Origin: CAVQEK01 sp963711495
GTDB taxonomy: Bacteria > Bacteroidota > Bacteroidia > Cytophagales > Cyclobacteriaceae
DNA: 64,000 nucleotides
Direction: 5' to 3'
Assembly: GCA_963711495.1 (NCBI GenBank)
Contig: CAVQEK010000006.1
Span: 1 to 64,000, forward strand
Made by a program: the position numbers and the translations under genes. The number at the start of each line of letters is the position of its first letter. The stretch's first letter is position 1. This document shows, one piece after another, positions 1-8,249 of this stretch. The notes under the pieces are model-generated. The model was not told the origin of the DNA. It did no database searches and worked only from the letters and a program-made list of their open reading frames with translations.

Positions 1-66
1 TGAAAATGTTTATAAATGGTTGATAAACAAATATTTATAAGTTATAGACAATAAATCTATACAATT

Positions 67-306
67 TCAAATTAAAAATTTAAATGTTCCTGACTTTAAC
101 CCTGAATACAAATTACAGACAAAAATTCTATTATCCTCATCGAAATATAGGCCATTATCATCGAAAAATATTATTATCCACCACCGATGAATCTTTTCTT
201 GAATTTCTTCTGGTAAATCTTTTCGATCTTTTAACTCCCCAAGTTTATTGATTGTGTCTTTAAGAAATGGATCAATCATAGCATTTAAAATTTTTTGTAA
301 TTCCAA
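67..306 (-). CDS. Hypothetical protein, 79 aa
   Basis: I do not recognise this small ORF. The first half is charged and helix-like (Lys/Glu-rich, with LKDRKDLPEEIQEKI near residues 25-39), followed by a WWIIIFFDDNGLYFDED stretch that looks like the beta strands of a real compact domain. The last ten residues look less protein-like. No signal peptide or membrane segment is visible. It lies divergent to the gene pair starting at 615 in an AT-rich stretch, and may belong to an accessory island that extends left of the window. It could also be a chance ORF, so confidence is low. Confidence 0.35.
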   Translation of the reverse strand: MELQKILNAMIDPFLKDTINKLGELKDRKDLPEEIQEKIHRWWIIIFFDDNGLYFDEDNRIFVCNLYSGLKSGTFKFLI

Positions 307-614
307 TGGTATTAAAAAATTAATTATAAAAAAAAATAATTTCGATTTTCAGACAACTACCTATACTGTAAGTACAATAGTCCAGGTATATACCTTGTAA
401 GACTTTACTACTAGCCCTTTTGTAACTCCTCCTCTATGAGGCAAAATTTCTTTTTGAGTAATCTTATCTTCAATTCGAAGGCAGTGACACCCTTTTCCAT
501 CTTGAAAAATGATTGTGGTTTATCCTAATAATATGGAAAATTAGAAAAATGGAACAATGTTCCATCAATATTATTTCTATTGTAGTTATTTTTAGGTATT
601 AAAACACTAATAAA
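307..614. other. Intergenic region, divergent promoters
   Basis: This AT-rich gap separates the minus-strand small ORF from the plus-strand pair at 615/1049. I see no further ORF of credible composition. It holds the perfect inverted repeat at 549-565, which is reported separately. Confidence 0.5.
549..565. promoter_or_regulatory. Operator-like perfect palindrome
   Basis: ATGGAACA-A-TGTTCCAT is an 8-1-8 perfect inverted repeat 49 bases upstream of the ATG at 615. It has no following T-run, so it does not look like a terminator. The position fits a dimeric repressor site over the promoter of the 615/1049 gene pair. No cognate regulator gene is visible in the window. Confidence 0.45.
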
Positions 615-1016
615 ATGAAAACGCTTTTTGACTTGCCGGAAGATCAGGTTTTGGTATTAGATGAATTAATGTTTTTGATTAAATCAAGAACACCAAACGA
701 CTATGAAATAGTAAGTGAGAACAATATAATGCTCGAATCAGGTATGTCAGGGGGAATTTTTAATTCAATGAAAGATATATTGTATGATTATCATTTGATT
801 GAACCAAAATTTAATGCTAGTGTTGAGCATTTCAGGTTACTGGCAAGAGGTAAAAAAATAGTTGATATGGGAGGGTTATATTATTTATATCAGCAAAATC
901 AAAATAACAAACAATTGATGAAGAATGCCAACTTTGCAAAATGGGTATCAATAGTTGCTGCGTCAATTGCTTTTCTTTCACTGGTTGCTCAAATAGTTGT
1001 AAATGTAATTTTTTAA
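615..1016 (+). CDS. Hypothetical protein with C-terminal membrane anchor, 133 aa
   Basis: This is an unrecognised protein. Residues 1-85 are soluble and helical, with a composition reminiscent of a winged-helix fold (a DELMFLIKSR helix, then a GGIFNSMKDILYDY helix and a turn before LLARGKKIV). That resemblance is only an impression. Residues 108-132 (WVSIVAASIAFLSLVAQIVV) form one transmembrane helix at the extreme C terminus, so the protein is probably tail-anchored with its soluble domain in the cytoplasm. It is followed after 32 bases by another unknown gene in the same direction, suggesting a two-gene unit. Such small pairs are common in accessory islands, but nothing here proves a defence or toxin role. 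Confidence 0.6.
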   Translation: MKTLFDLPEDQVLVLDELMFLIKSRTPNDYEIVSENNIMLESGMSGGIFNSMKDILYDYHLIEPKFNASVEHFRLLARGKKIVDMGGLYYLYQQNQNNKQLMKNANFAKWVSIVAASIAFLSLVAQIVVNVIF

Positions 1017-1048
1017 CTGTAAGTGTAAATAATTAAAATTATAAAATC

Positions 1049-1621
1049 ATGAAACCAATTTATGGATTTCTGGATGAAAATCAGGTCAAATCAATATTTT
1101 CAACTATACAGCAATATAAACAATATGATATTTTTATAGAAGAGAAATTTTATAGCGGTGGGAAACAAGTACCTGTAAATGATATTATTAATGATAACTA
1201 TGATTACCTCTCATTAAAATTCAATATTACATCAGTCCCACAATTATACATAGAGATACATTTGTCTTTGGTAAATAAAAAAACTAATGAAATGATCCAA
1301 ACGAGATTTTTTCAGGGTCAATTTTTGAAGCATACGTTTAATTTGCATGACAAAAACGAAATTGAAAAAAATATTAAAAAATGGTTAGATAAACATGTTC
1401 ATTATTATTTTCATATGCAAAGCCTTGAAAACCCTTTAGAGCAATTCTATATTAATGACATGAATATTGATGAACCGTTAGACAATAATAGAATGGAGTT
1501 GTTAGAGATAAAATTAAAGGAGATTCAAAATAATCTTTCCAAAAAATATACATTTCAAAGTTTTCAGTTGGAGGATTTTGAAAAAATAATCAATGAAGCA
1601 TTAAAGAAAGCTAATAAATGA
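1049..1621 (+). CDS. Hypothetical protein, 190 aa
   Basis: This is an unrecognised soluble protein. It is rich in Asn, Lys, Ile and aromatic residues and has no signal peptide, membrane segment or recognised catalytic motif. The middle part (residues 50-95) alternates in a beta-strand pattern. The C-terminal 40 residues (LLEIKLKEIQNNL through INEALKKANK) are a likely amphipathic or coiled-coil helix. It starts 32 bases after the membrane-anchored 133-residue gene and is probably cotranscribed with it. The base composition is more AT-rich than the metabolic genes that follow at 1.9 kb, consistent with an accessory origin. Confidence 0.6.
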   Translation: MKPIYGFLDENQVKSIFSTIQQYKQYDIFIEEKFYSGGKQVPVNDIINDNYDYLSLKFNITSVPQLYIEIHLSLVNKKTNEMIQTRFFQGQFLKHTFNLHDKNEIEKNIKKWLDKHVHYYFHMQSLENPLEQFYINDMNIDEPLDNNRMELLEIKLKEIQNNLSKKYTFQSFQLEDFEKIINEALKKANK

Positions 1622-1887
1622 CAAACTGGGAGAGAAATAATTAAATTTTTGGTGGCGCAATTCATGATATTTGGTTGTAAACACTATAGTGATCATATTT
1701 TGGAGTTTTTGACAGATTTATATAATATTTTCTTAGGCACCAAACATTTCATTCCGATATTGTACCATTTACTTGCGTAACCAATTAATTGATAAAATTA
1801 TTTTTGAAATTATTTAATGCATTTTGCTTTTCATATCGAAGGATAAACAGGAGTTTTGCGAATAAAAATTAAGTATTGAGACTGAGT

Positions 1888-3042
1888 ATGTTTGATATTA
1901 ACGCGAGATATTCATACAGTTTTCCCACTTCAATTCGATTTGGATTTGGGGTGATTGATGAGCTGTCAGGTTATTTAAAAGAAAATCAAGTCAAGAACCC
2001 ACTCATGGTGACTGATCCCGTAATCGGGAATTTGGATTTTTTTAAACAGATATTGAATGATTTGAAAAAACAGGGTTTTGGCGTTGAAGTATTCTCAGAA
2101 ATGCATAAAAATCCAGTCAAATCTGATGTATTGTCGGGCGGTGATTATTTCCATCACTCCAATCGGGATTGCATTATAGGGATCGGGGGAGGAGTAGCCA
2201 TGGATGTGGCCCGGGCCATTTGCCTGCGGGTTAACCATCACCGTGACCTGTTCGATTATGATGACCTGATTGGCGGAGATAAGTATGTCACTGAACCGGT
2301 ACCACTATTTGTGACGGTTCCTACCACTTCCGGCACGGGCAGTGAAGTGGGACGCAGCGCTATTATTTCTGAAGATGAATCGAAAAAGAAACGGATTCTT
2401 TTTCATCCGAAACTCCTGGCTAAAATGGTTTTTGCCGATCCGCAACTGACTATGGACCTGCCGCCATTTATTACAGCCGCCACCGGAATGGATGCGCTTA
2501 CCCACAACCTTGAAGCGTTTCTGGTCAATAAGTTTCATCCAATGTGTGATGGTATTGCTTTAGAAGGCATCGCTTTAATTAATGAGTCTATTGAAAAGGC
2601 AACCAATCATCCTGATCCGGAATCGCGCAGCAAAATGATGATGGGCTCACTGATGGGTGCTGTCGCTTTCCAAAAAGGGTTGGGTATTGTTCACGCCATG
2701 TCACATCCCTTATCAACGCTTCTCGACATGCATCATGGATTGGCCAATGCGATCAACCTGCCACATGCCCTGGCCTTTAATATTCCTGGTCAGGAGCCTA
2801 AATTTAAGAGAATTGCCCAAGTGATGAATTTGGAAACGAAAAGCGGAGAGGCTGTGATAAAACACCTCACCAAACTCAATCAGGAAATAGGATTGCCTTC
2901 TGGCCTCACGAGTCAAGGCGTTAAAGAAGAGCATCTTAATGATCTGGTTGAATTGGCCATCAATGATTTTGCATTGCCGAACAATCCACGAAAGGTGACC
3001 CGGGATGATTTCTACCGGATTTACCGCAGCGCTTTGGTCTGA
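1888..3042 (+). CDS. Iron-containing alcohol dehydrogenase
   Basis: This is an NAD(P)-dependent group III alcohol dehydrogenase of 384 aa, the usual family size. The nucleotide-binding GIGGGVAMD lies near residues 98-106 and PTTSGTGSEV near 145-154. The four family metal ligands are all present: Asp202 and His206 in MDALTH, His269 in HAMSHPL, and His283 in MHHGLAN. An in-frame TTG lies 12 bases upstream, but the ATG at 1888 gives the normal N terminus. It is followed directly by a gamma-glutamyl hydrolase and an aldehyde dehydrogenase on the same strand, so it probably handles an alcohol or semialdehyde from the same route. The substrate cannot be read from the sequence. Confidence 0.93.
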   Translation: MFDINARYSYSFPTSIRFGFGVIDELSGYLKENQVKNPLMVTDPVIGNLDFFKQILNDLKKQGFGVEVFSEMHKNPVKSDVLSGGDYFHHSNRDCIIGIGGGVAMDVARAICLRVNHHRDLFDYDDLIGGDKYVTEPVPLFVTVPTTSGTGSEVGRSAIISEDESKKKRILFHPKLLAKMVFADPQLTMDLPPFITAATGMDALTHNLEAFLVNKFHPMCDGIALEGIALINESIEKATNHPDPESRSKMMMGSLMGAVAFQKGLGIVHAMSHPLSTLLDMHHGLANAINLPHALAFNIPGQEPKFKRIAQVMNLETKSGEAVIKHLTKLNQEIGLPSGLTSQGVKEEHLNDLVELAINDFALPNNPRKVTRDDFYRIYRSALV

Positions 3043-3064
3043 TCTTAAAAAGAAGCATTATCGC

Positions 3065-3820
3065 ATGAAGTATAAAATTGGTATTTCTGCCTGTTTCATG
3101 TATCCGGATTTAGACCGGACCGTTTTTGGGGCCAAAACATTAAGTTATATCGAAAATGATATGGCCAGGTATGTGAGTAAAAAAGATATTATTCCTGTAC
3201 TTATTCCTGATCTGTCAGATGAATTATTATTTAATCTGTTGTCGGAATTGGATGGTTTTGTTTTTCAGGGTGGGGCGGATATCGCTCCGGAATCGTATGG
3301 AGAAAAACCGCTTTTTAAAGATAAATGGCTCGGAGATATTTACCGCGACCAATACGAATTGAAGATCCTGGATTTTGCCATCAACGATGATAAACCGGTA
3401 TTGGCCATATGCCGGGGCATGCAGTTACTGAATGTGTATTTTGGCGGGACCTTGTATCAGGACTTACACACACAATGCCCCAAGGCGCTTCAGCATCGGG
3501 ATGCGGTGCGATATGATACGATGAGTCATGAGGTCACATTTGTGCCGGGGAGTATATTGGAAAAAATTTATTCGGGCACGCACAACAGGGTCGTTAATAC
3601 AGTCCATCACCAGGCCGTAAAAGAAATTGGAAGAGATCTTGAAATGCTGGCGACTTGCCCCTATGATGGCGTGATCGAAGCGATCGGTTATAAGAAAAAT
3701 ACCCCCGGAAAAGTACTGGGTGTCCAATGGCATCCTGAATTCTCTTCCACTTTAAAAGATCAGGTAATCAACGCCGACAAATTGTACGATCATTTTTTAA
3801 GCCAAGTTAAAGAGAACTGA
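3065..3820 (+). CDS. Gamma-glutamyl hydrolase, peptidase C26 (PuuD-like)
   Basis: This is a class I glutamine-amidotransferase-fold hydrolase of 251 aa. It cleaves gamma-glutamyl amides, as PuuD does with gamma-glutamyl-GABA. The nucleophile Cys116 sits in AICRGMQLLN, and the His223/Glu225 pair in QWHPEFS completes the triad. The reading frame is open further upstream and would overlap the dehydrogenase, but the ATG at 3065 begins the conserved MKYKIGISAC strand, so I use it. The downstream aldehyde dehydrogenase starts two bases after this stop, indicating translational coupling. The exact gamma-glutamyl substrate (GABA, beta-alanine or another amine product) is not determinable. No glutamate-amine ligase (PuuA) is in the window. 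Confidence 0.88.
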   Translation: MKYKIGISACFMYPDLDRTVFGAKTLSYIENDMARYVSKKDIIPVLIPDLSDELLFNLLSELDGFVFQGGADIAPESYGEKPLFKDKWLGDIYRDQYELKILDFAINDDKPVLAICRGMQLLNVYFGGTLYQDLHTQCPKALQHRDAVRYDTMSHEVTFVPGSILEKIYSGTHNRVVNTVHHQAVKEIGRDLEMLATCPYDGVIEAIGYKKNTPGKVLGVQWHPEFSSTLKDQVINADKLYDHFLSQVKEN

Positions 3821-3822
3821 CT

Positions 3823-5190
3823 ATGAAAATCATCAACCCGGCTACGGAAGAAGTCATACGTGAAATACCTGCAGATAATGCACAAACCGTAGCAGAGAAA
3901 TTAGCAAAACTTCGAAAAGGCCAAAAAGACTGGAAGGAAGTTCCGGTAGCCCAACGCCTGCAATATATTGTTCAGTTTGGTGATTTGGTAAAATCACACA
4001 TTAATGAACTCGCACAGATTCTTACGGCAGAAACGGGGAAACCACTGTGGCAATCCGTCAATGAGATCAAAGGAGCGCAAAACAGGATCGAACATCTCCA
4101 GGCGAATGCTGAAAAATGGCTGGCAGAGGAAAGTATGGTAACGGAAGGGGCTACTCATGAAAAAATTACTTACGAACCCCTGGGGGTGATAGCAAATATT
4201 TCTGCCTGGAATTTTCCTTATAATGTCGGTTACAATGTCTTTTTATATGCCCTGGTGGCCGGTAATGCGGTCCTGTACAAACCCTCGGAATTCGCCAGTC
4301 TTACCGGTTTGAAATTCCGGGCATTGCTGTGGAAAGCAGGAATTCCTGCCGATGTTTTTGAATGCATCATCGGGGGAGGAGATGTGGGACAGATTTTACT
4401 GGATTCCAATCTCGATGGCTATTTTTTTACAGGCTCTTATAAAACAGGACAATATATTGCCCAACAAGTGGCACCCAAACTGGTACCCGTCCAACTGGAA
4501 TTGGGCGGGAAAGATCCGTTGTATGTGGCGGATGATGTTCAGGATGTGAAACAATCGGCGATCAATGCCGCAGAGGGCGCATTTTATAACAATGGGCAAA
4601 GTTGTTGTGCTGTAGAACGTATTTATGTCCATGAGCGCATCTATGAAGCGTTCGTCGATGCATTTATCGGGGAAGTAAAAAAATATAAAATCGGTGACCC
4701 GGAAGAAGCAGATACTTACATCGGCCCGTTGACCAGAAGGCAGCAGATCGATGTAATTCTCAGCCAGGTGCAAGACGCGTTAGAAAAGGGGGCAAAGCTC
4801 CTCACCGGTGGGAAAAGGATAGAAAAGCCGGGATATTTTCTCGAACCTACCGTATTATCGGATGTAAATCATTCCATGGAAATCATGAAAGAAGAGTCTT
4901 TCGGGCCTGTAATCGGCATTCAAAGCGTGAAGAATGATCAGGAAGCTATAGAATTGATGAATGACACTCGGTATGGATTGACCGCTGCTGTGTTCTCACA
5001 GGAACAAGAGCGTGCCCATAAAATATTTCGTGAGATGGACACGGGAACAGTTTATTGGAACTGCTGTGATCGCGTTAGTCCAAACGTTCCCTGGTCGGGA
5101 AGGCATCATTCCGGTTTAGGAAGCACCTTGTCATATATGGGAATCAGGGCTTTTGTGCATCCCAAAGCGTATCATTTAAGGGTGTTGTAG
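3823..5190 (+). CDS. NAD(P)-dependent aldehyde dehydrogenase
   Basis: This is an aldehyde dehydrogenase superfamily enzyme of 455 aa, typical of the shorter succinate-semialdehyde-like branch. ISAWNFP (about 126-132) and YKPSE (152-156) bind the cofactor, the general base is Glu226 in LELGGKDP, and the nucleophile is Cys261 in NNGQSCC. It starts two bases after the C26 hydrolase stop, so the three genes from 1888 to 5190 behave as one operon. With the hydrolase upstream, oxidation of a gamma-glutamyl-linked or free amino-aldehyde is plausible, as PuuC does in the putrescine pathway, but this is inference. Confidence 0.93.
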   Translation: MKIINPATEEVIREIPADNAQTVAEKLAKLRKGQKDWKEVPVAQRLQYIVQFGDLVKSHINELAQILTAETGKPLWQSVNEIKGAQNRIEHLQANAEKWLAEESMVTEGATHEKITYEPLGVIANISAWNFPYNVGYNVFLYALVAGNAVLYKPSEFASLTGLKFRALLWKAGIPADVFECIIGGGDVGQILLDSNLDGYFFTGSYKTGQYIAQQVAPKLVPVQLELGGKDPLYVADDVQDVKQSAINAAEGAFYNNGQSCCAVERIYVHERIYEAFVDAFIGEVKKYKIGDPEEADTYIGPLTRRQQIDVILSQVQDALEKGAKLLTGGKRIEKPGYFLEPTVLSDVNHSMEIMKEESFGPVIGIQSVKNDQEAIELMNDTRYGLTAAVFSQEQERAHKIFREMDTGTVYWNCCDRVSPNVPWSGRHHSGLGSTLSYMGIRAFVHPKAYHLRVL

Positions 5191-5332
5191 CCTGGGGAAA
5201 ATACACTAAAAATCCAATAGAAATCATCGAAGTCATCACGATGATGGTATTTTTGCATGAAGAATAATTTTTCCGGAGCCTTTTGATTTTTGAGGAGAAA
5301 TGATTTCCTTTTAGCAATACAAATGTACTTTG

Positions 5333-6322
5333 ATGATGAAGCATTTTTTGCATTTCACCCCCCAGCCCGGGGAATTGTATTTTACGGTTTCGGAACACCT
5401 TAAAAATGCACTGCGACTGAAGACCGGTTTACTTCCGAATCAATCTAAGGAATTACAAAATTTGATTGATGAAGCAGAACTCAACGTGCGACATATGTTC
5501 AATATACCAGATGAATTTGACATACTCTTTCTCCGTTCGACGGAATTGCTCACCAAATTTTTTTTCAATACCGCTGGTGTAAACAGTATTTGTTTCACCG
5601 GAAAGTCGCAATTGTCCCAGCGCTGTAATTATGAAATGAGTTTAACAGACAAGGTTCGGCTAATTGAATTTGAACAGGTTAAAAACCCGGTCCCGACAAA
5701 TCCGTACTATGTGCCCAGTGATTTGGTCATTGTAGAATCTGATGATCTCACTACAGGTACGCATTTTGACCACAGGAATATTGATAAAAAGGAACAGCTA
5801 ATAGCGCTTGATGTCTCTTATTCGCTTACCAACATTTCTTATGATCCAAGAAAAGTGGATATGATTTTTTTTAACACGAATGCGGCAATGGGTTTGCCAT
5901 TTAATTTTTTTGTGGCCATGGTAAAAAAGGAATGGATCGAATTGTCAGCCTTTAATGATCAAATGCCAAATGATATCACCCCCATTGAGTGGTATGTGTT
6001 TTCCAAAGTCAGCGGAGATTTTTTGTTTAAGGGGCTGGAACAGATAAACCGCGAAATAAACTATAAAGCGGCATTGCTCACTCAGACCCTGGAACAATGT
6101 CCATTTCTCACACCTTTGGGTTCCACGGCAGGCAGTGCATCTAAAAATATTTTTGCAGCGAGCAGTGAAAAACCGGTCTACAATGTGAAGGCACAACTGA
6201 TGAATAAAGGTTTGATTATTTCTGCTGATGAAGAAACGCAGACAATCGCCATGGCCAATTATCCTGTACACTCCAAAGAACAATGTGAAATGCTCGTTGA
6301 CTATTTGGTACGGATCAAATAA
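5333..6322 (+). CDS. SerC-like class V aminotransferase fold, PLP lysine missing
   Basis: The protein aligns by eye with phosphoserine aminotransferase over its length: HFTPQPGELYFTV matches the SerC opening HFxPGP, LDVSYSLTN matches the PLP-aspartate strand, and VDMIFFNTNAAMGLP matches the signature VDxxFFSxQKGFGLP. The lysine that forms the Schiff base is replaced by Ala (codon 5882-5884). The SHRS segment near the N terminus is also gone and reads LPNQSKE. It therefore keeps the fold but should not catalyse transamination. At about 330 aa it is slightly shorter than the roughly 360 of SerC. The start is one of two adjacent ATGs (5333, 5336); an in-frame TTG lies at 5330. The role is unknown. 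It stands alone between a catabolic operon and a convergent PspC operon. Confidence 0.75.
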   Translation: MMKHFLHFTPQPGELYFTVSEHLKNALRLKTGLLPNQSKELQNLIDEAELNVRHMFNIPDEFDILFLRSTELLTKFFFNTAGVNSICFTGKSQLSQRCNYEMSLTDKVRLIEFEQVKNPVPTNPYYVPSDLVIVESDDLTTGTHFDHRNIDKKEQLIALDVSYSLTNISYDPRKVDMIFFNTNAAMGLPFNFFVAMVKKEWIELSAFNDQMPNDITPIEWYVFSKVSGDFLFKGLEQINREINYKAALLTQTLEQCPFLTPLGSTAGSASKNIFAASSEKPVYNVKAQLMNKGLIISADEETQTIAMANYPVHSKEQCEMLVDYLVRIK

Positions 6323-6329
6323 TAGAATT

Positions 6330-6518
6330 TCATCCCTTTGGCATCACAATCCAAAGAATGATATAAACTATAATGCCCGGAAAGGCGGCGCTTACTATGG
6401 AAATCACAATATATAGTAATCTGACCAGGGTTGGGTCCCAGCCAAGCCATTCTGCGATGCCGGCACAAACACCAGCAATTATTTTATCATTTGATCGGGT
6501 TAATCGGCCGTCGTACAT
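6330..6518 (-). CDS. PspC domain membrane protein, 62 aa
   Basis: This is a minimal PspC-domain protein. It begins with a short basic segment and the family motif DKIIAGVCAGIAEWLGWDPT (about residues 11-30), followed by one hydrophobic helix, LLYIVISIVSAAFPGIIVYI. Such stand-alone PspC proteins sit in the inner membrane and are associated with envelope stress or with membrane-bound regulation, but the Bacteroidota versions are poorly characterised. It lies 15 bases downstream of a 52-residue membrane peptide on the same strand, so the two are probably cotranscribed. It converges with the SerC-like gene with only seven bases between the stops. Confidence 0.85.
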   Translation of the reverse strand: MYDGRLTRSNDKIIAGVCAGIAEWLGWDPTLVRLLYIVISIVSAAFPGIIVYIILWIVMPKG

Positions 6519-6533
6519 ATTTTTTGTTTTCTG

Positions 6534-6692
6534 TTAAAAATCTTTTTGTGTTACAGGTTGTTCTTCGCGAATAATGTTGGTCTTCTCTGCATTGGTATCA
6601 ACATGATGCCTGAAACTGAAAAATAATATAATCATGAAAATGATTATTTGTATAATCGTTACAGCAATATTTTGTTTGATCACCTTTTTCAT
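6534..6692 (-). CDS. Small single-pass membrane peptide upstream of PspC, 52 aa
   Basis: I found this ORF by reading the minus strand between PspC and queA. It encodes 52 residues, starting MKKVIKQNIAVTIIQ, with one transmembrane helix (about residues 9-27, Ile/Phe-rich) and a charged C-terminal tail (HHVDTNAEKTNIIREEQ). The ATG is preceded by GGGGAGGAAG seven bases away, a strong ribosome-binding site for this genome. It ends 15 bases before the PspC start, which supports a two-gene operon. I do not recognise the family. A role as a PspC partner in the membrane is a guess from context. Confidence 0.6.
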   Translation of the reverse strand: MKKVIKQNIAVTIIQIIIFMIILFFSFRHHVDTNAEKTNIIREEQPVTQKDF

Positions 6693-6831
6693 AATCTTCC
6701 TCCCCATGAATCATTTTAATTCAATATATATGCCATGATAAATAGGATGTTGATAATTAAACCTTTAGCGTATTTGACGGGCAGAATAATGTTCACCATC
6801 GGACAATAAAATGTTCATAAAATTCGCTTTT

Positions 6832-8043
6832 CTATCGTAAAAGGAGGGAGGAATCTCCATAACTCAGGAAGCGATATTCGTTATCCAGCGCTTCCTGGTA
6901 AATGGTTTTCCAATCATTGTTTGTAAATGCAGCGACCAGCAAGAGCAGAGTAGATCCAGGCAAATGGAAGTTCGTAACCAATCCCGAACAGACCTGAAAT
7001 TCATAACCCGGATAGATGTAGATTTCCGTGGTTCCATTCAGATTTCGAAGTCCCTGGTTTTCCATATGATTTAAAATGGCGGTGAATGCTTGTACTCTTG
7101 AAGGCAGGGTCAATATGTTATGCCGGTAAGGATATTGTTTTTCGATGAAGAACTCGCTGGTTTCTGACTTTAATAATTTTACACCAAACCAAAATGCACT
7201 TTCAAGTGAACGTAAAGAGGTGGTTCCAACAGCGATTACCGGTCCGGGGTGTTGGATGATATTGCGTATATTATCAATAGAAAACCGGATTTGTTCGGTG
7301 TGCATTGGATGATTGGTATAATCTTTTTCCTTCACTGGTTTAAACGTTCCGGCGCTGACATGAAGGGTGATATAGTCAATTGTTATTTGTTTTTCACGTA
7401 AGTTCTTAAATACCTGATCCGTAAAATGAAGTCCGGCAGTAGGCGCTGCTACGGCGCCTTCATTGCGTGAGTAAATAGTTTGATACCTTGACTTGTCCTC
7501 CTTTGTTGCTGAACGATGCAAATAAGGGGGCAGTGGGGTTTCACCACTTAACTCAATGATCTTTACAAAAGGTTCATCTCCCGACCAGGAGAATTTCAAT
7601 AGGTTCTGCGCCTGATCTACATATTCAACTGAAAAATTAATTAAATCACCAGCATGCCGGAGGGTTTGAATAAGTTGTTCCCCGGGTTTCCACTTCTTTT
7701 TGTTGCCGATAAGACATCGCCAGGTACAACCGGACCCGGCTTGCATGGCAGCAGCAATTTCAGGGGTGGGTTCCACCGGATCCAGAAGAAATATTTCAAT
7801 TTTGGCACCAGTTTGCTTGTGAAAGATCAATCTGGCCGGGATCACATGCGTGTCATTGAAGATCATTAAACTTTTCTCGGGGATAAAACTGGCGACATCC
7901 CGGAAAATATGATGACTCATATTTTTTTTGTTCCAGACTAACAATTTTGATTGATCGCGGGTTTGCAAAGGATACAAGGCAATCCGTTCTTGAGGAAGGT
8001 GGTATAAATAATCGTTGATCGATTGTTGACTGGATTTTTTCAC
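6832..8043 (-). CDS. queA: S-adenosylmethionine:tRNA ribosyltransferase-isomerase (QueA)
   Basis: QueA transfers the ribosyl moiety of SAM to 7-aminomethyl-7-deazaguanine in tRNA to make epoxyqueuosine. Recognisable family segments are LIFNDTHVIPARL near residues 60-72, VAAPTAGLHFTDQVF near 195-210, YITLHVSAGTFKPV with the following HPMHTE, and the C-terminal TNFHLPGSTLLLLVAAF. At 403 aa it is longer than the E. coli enzyme of about 356 aa, because of extra residues in the central part. It is transcribed away from menC. No other queuosine gene is in the window. Confidence 0.93.
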   Translation of the reverse strand: MKKSSQQSINDYLYHLPQERIALYPLQTRDQSKLLVWNKKNMSHHIFRDVASFIPEKSLMIFNDTHVIPARLIFHKQTGAKIEIFLLDPVEPTPEIAAAMQAGSGCTWRCLIGNKKKWKPGEQLIQTLRHAGDLINFSVEYVDQAQNLLKFSWSGDEPFVKIIELSGETPLPPYLHRSATKEDKSRYQTIYSRNEGAVAAPTAGLHFTDQVFKNLREKQITIDYITLHVSAGTFKPVKEKDYTNHPMHTEQIRFSIDNIRNIIQHPGPVIAVGTTSLRSLESAFWFGVKLLKSETSEFFIEKQYPYRHNILTLPSRVQAFTAILNHMENQGLRNLNGTTEIYIYPGYEFQVCSGLVTNFHLPGSTLLLLVAAFTNNDWKTIYQEALDNEYRFLSYGDSSLLLR

Positions 8044-8249
8044 AATTAATTGTTATTCGAGGCGCAAAAATAGTTTTATTTGAAATAAATTCTGAATAAT
8101 GGGACTTTCTATTCTATCGATTCCGGAACAAAGGAAATTGGTTGAAATCAAAATAGAAAATATAACCGCCATGGACAAAGTATATTTCTTCGCGTTAAAT
8201 GCCAAAAGTTTTGCAGTGAGCACTACATAGCTATATAACTGGATTTTCG

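Noticed and set aside
4396..4773. A 125-codon minus-strand ORF inside the aldehyde dehydrogenase gene.
   Set aside because: It is antisense to a clearly conserved enzyme and has no family resemblance of its own.
8099..8230. A 43-codon plus-strand ORF (starting MGLSILSIPEQ) ending 19 bases before menC.
   Set aside because: There is no ribosome-binding site and no recognisable feature; it could be a leader peptide but shows no attenuator-type hairpin, so I left it out.
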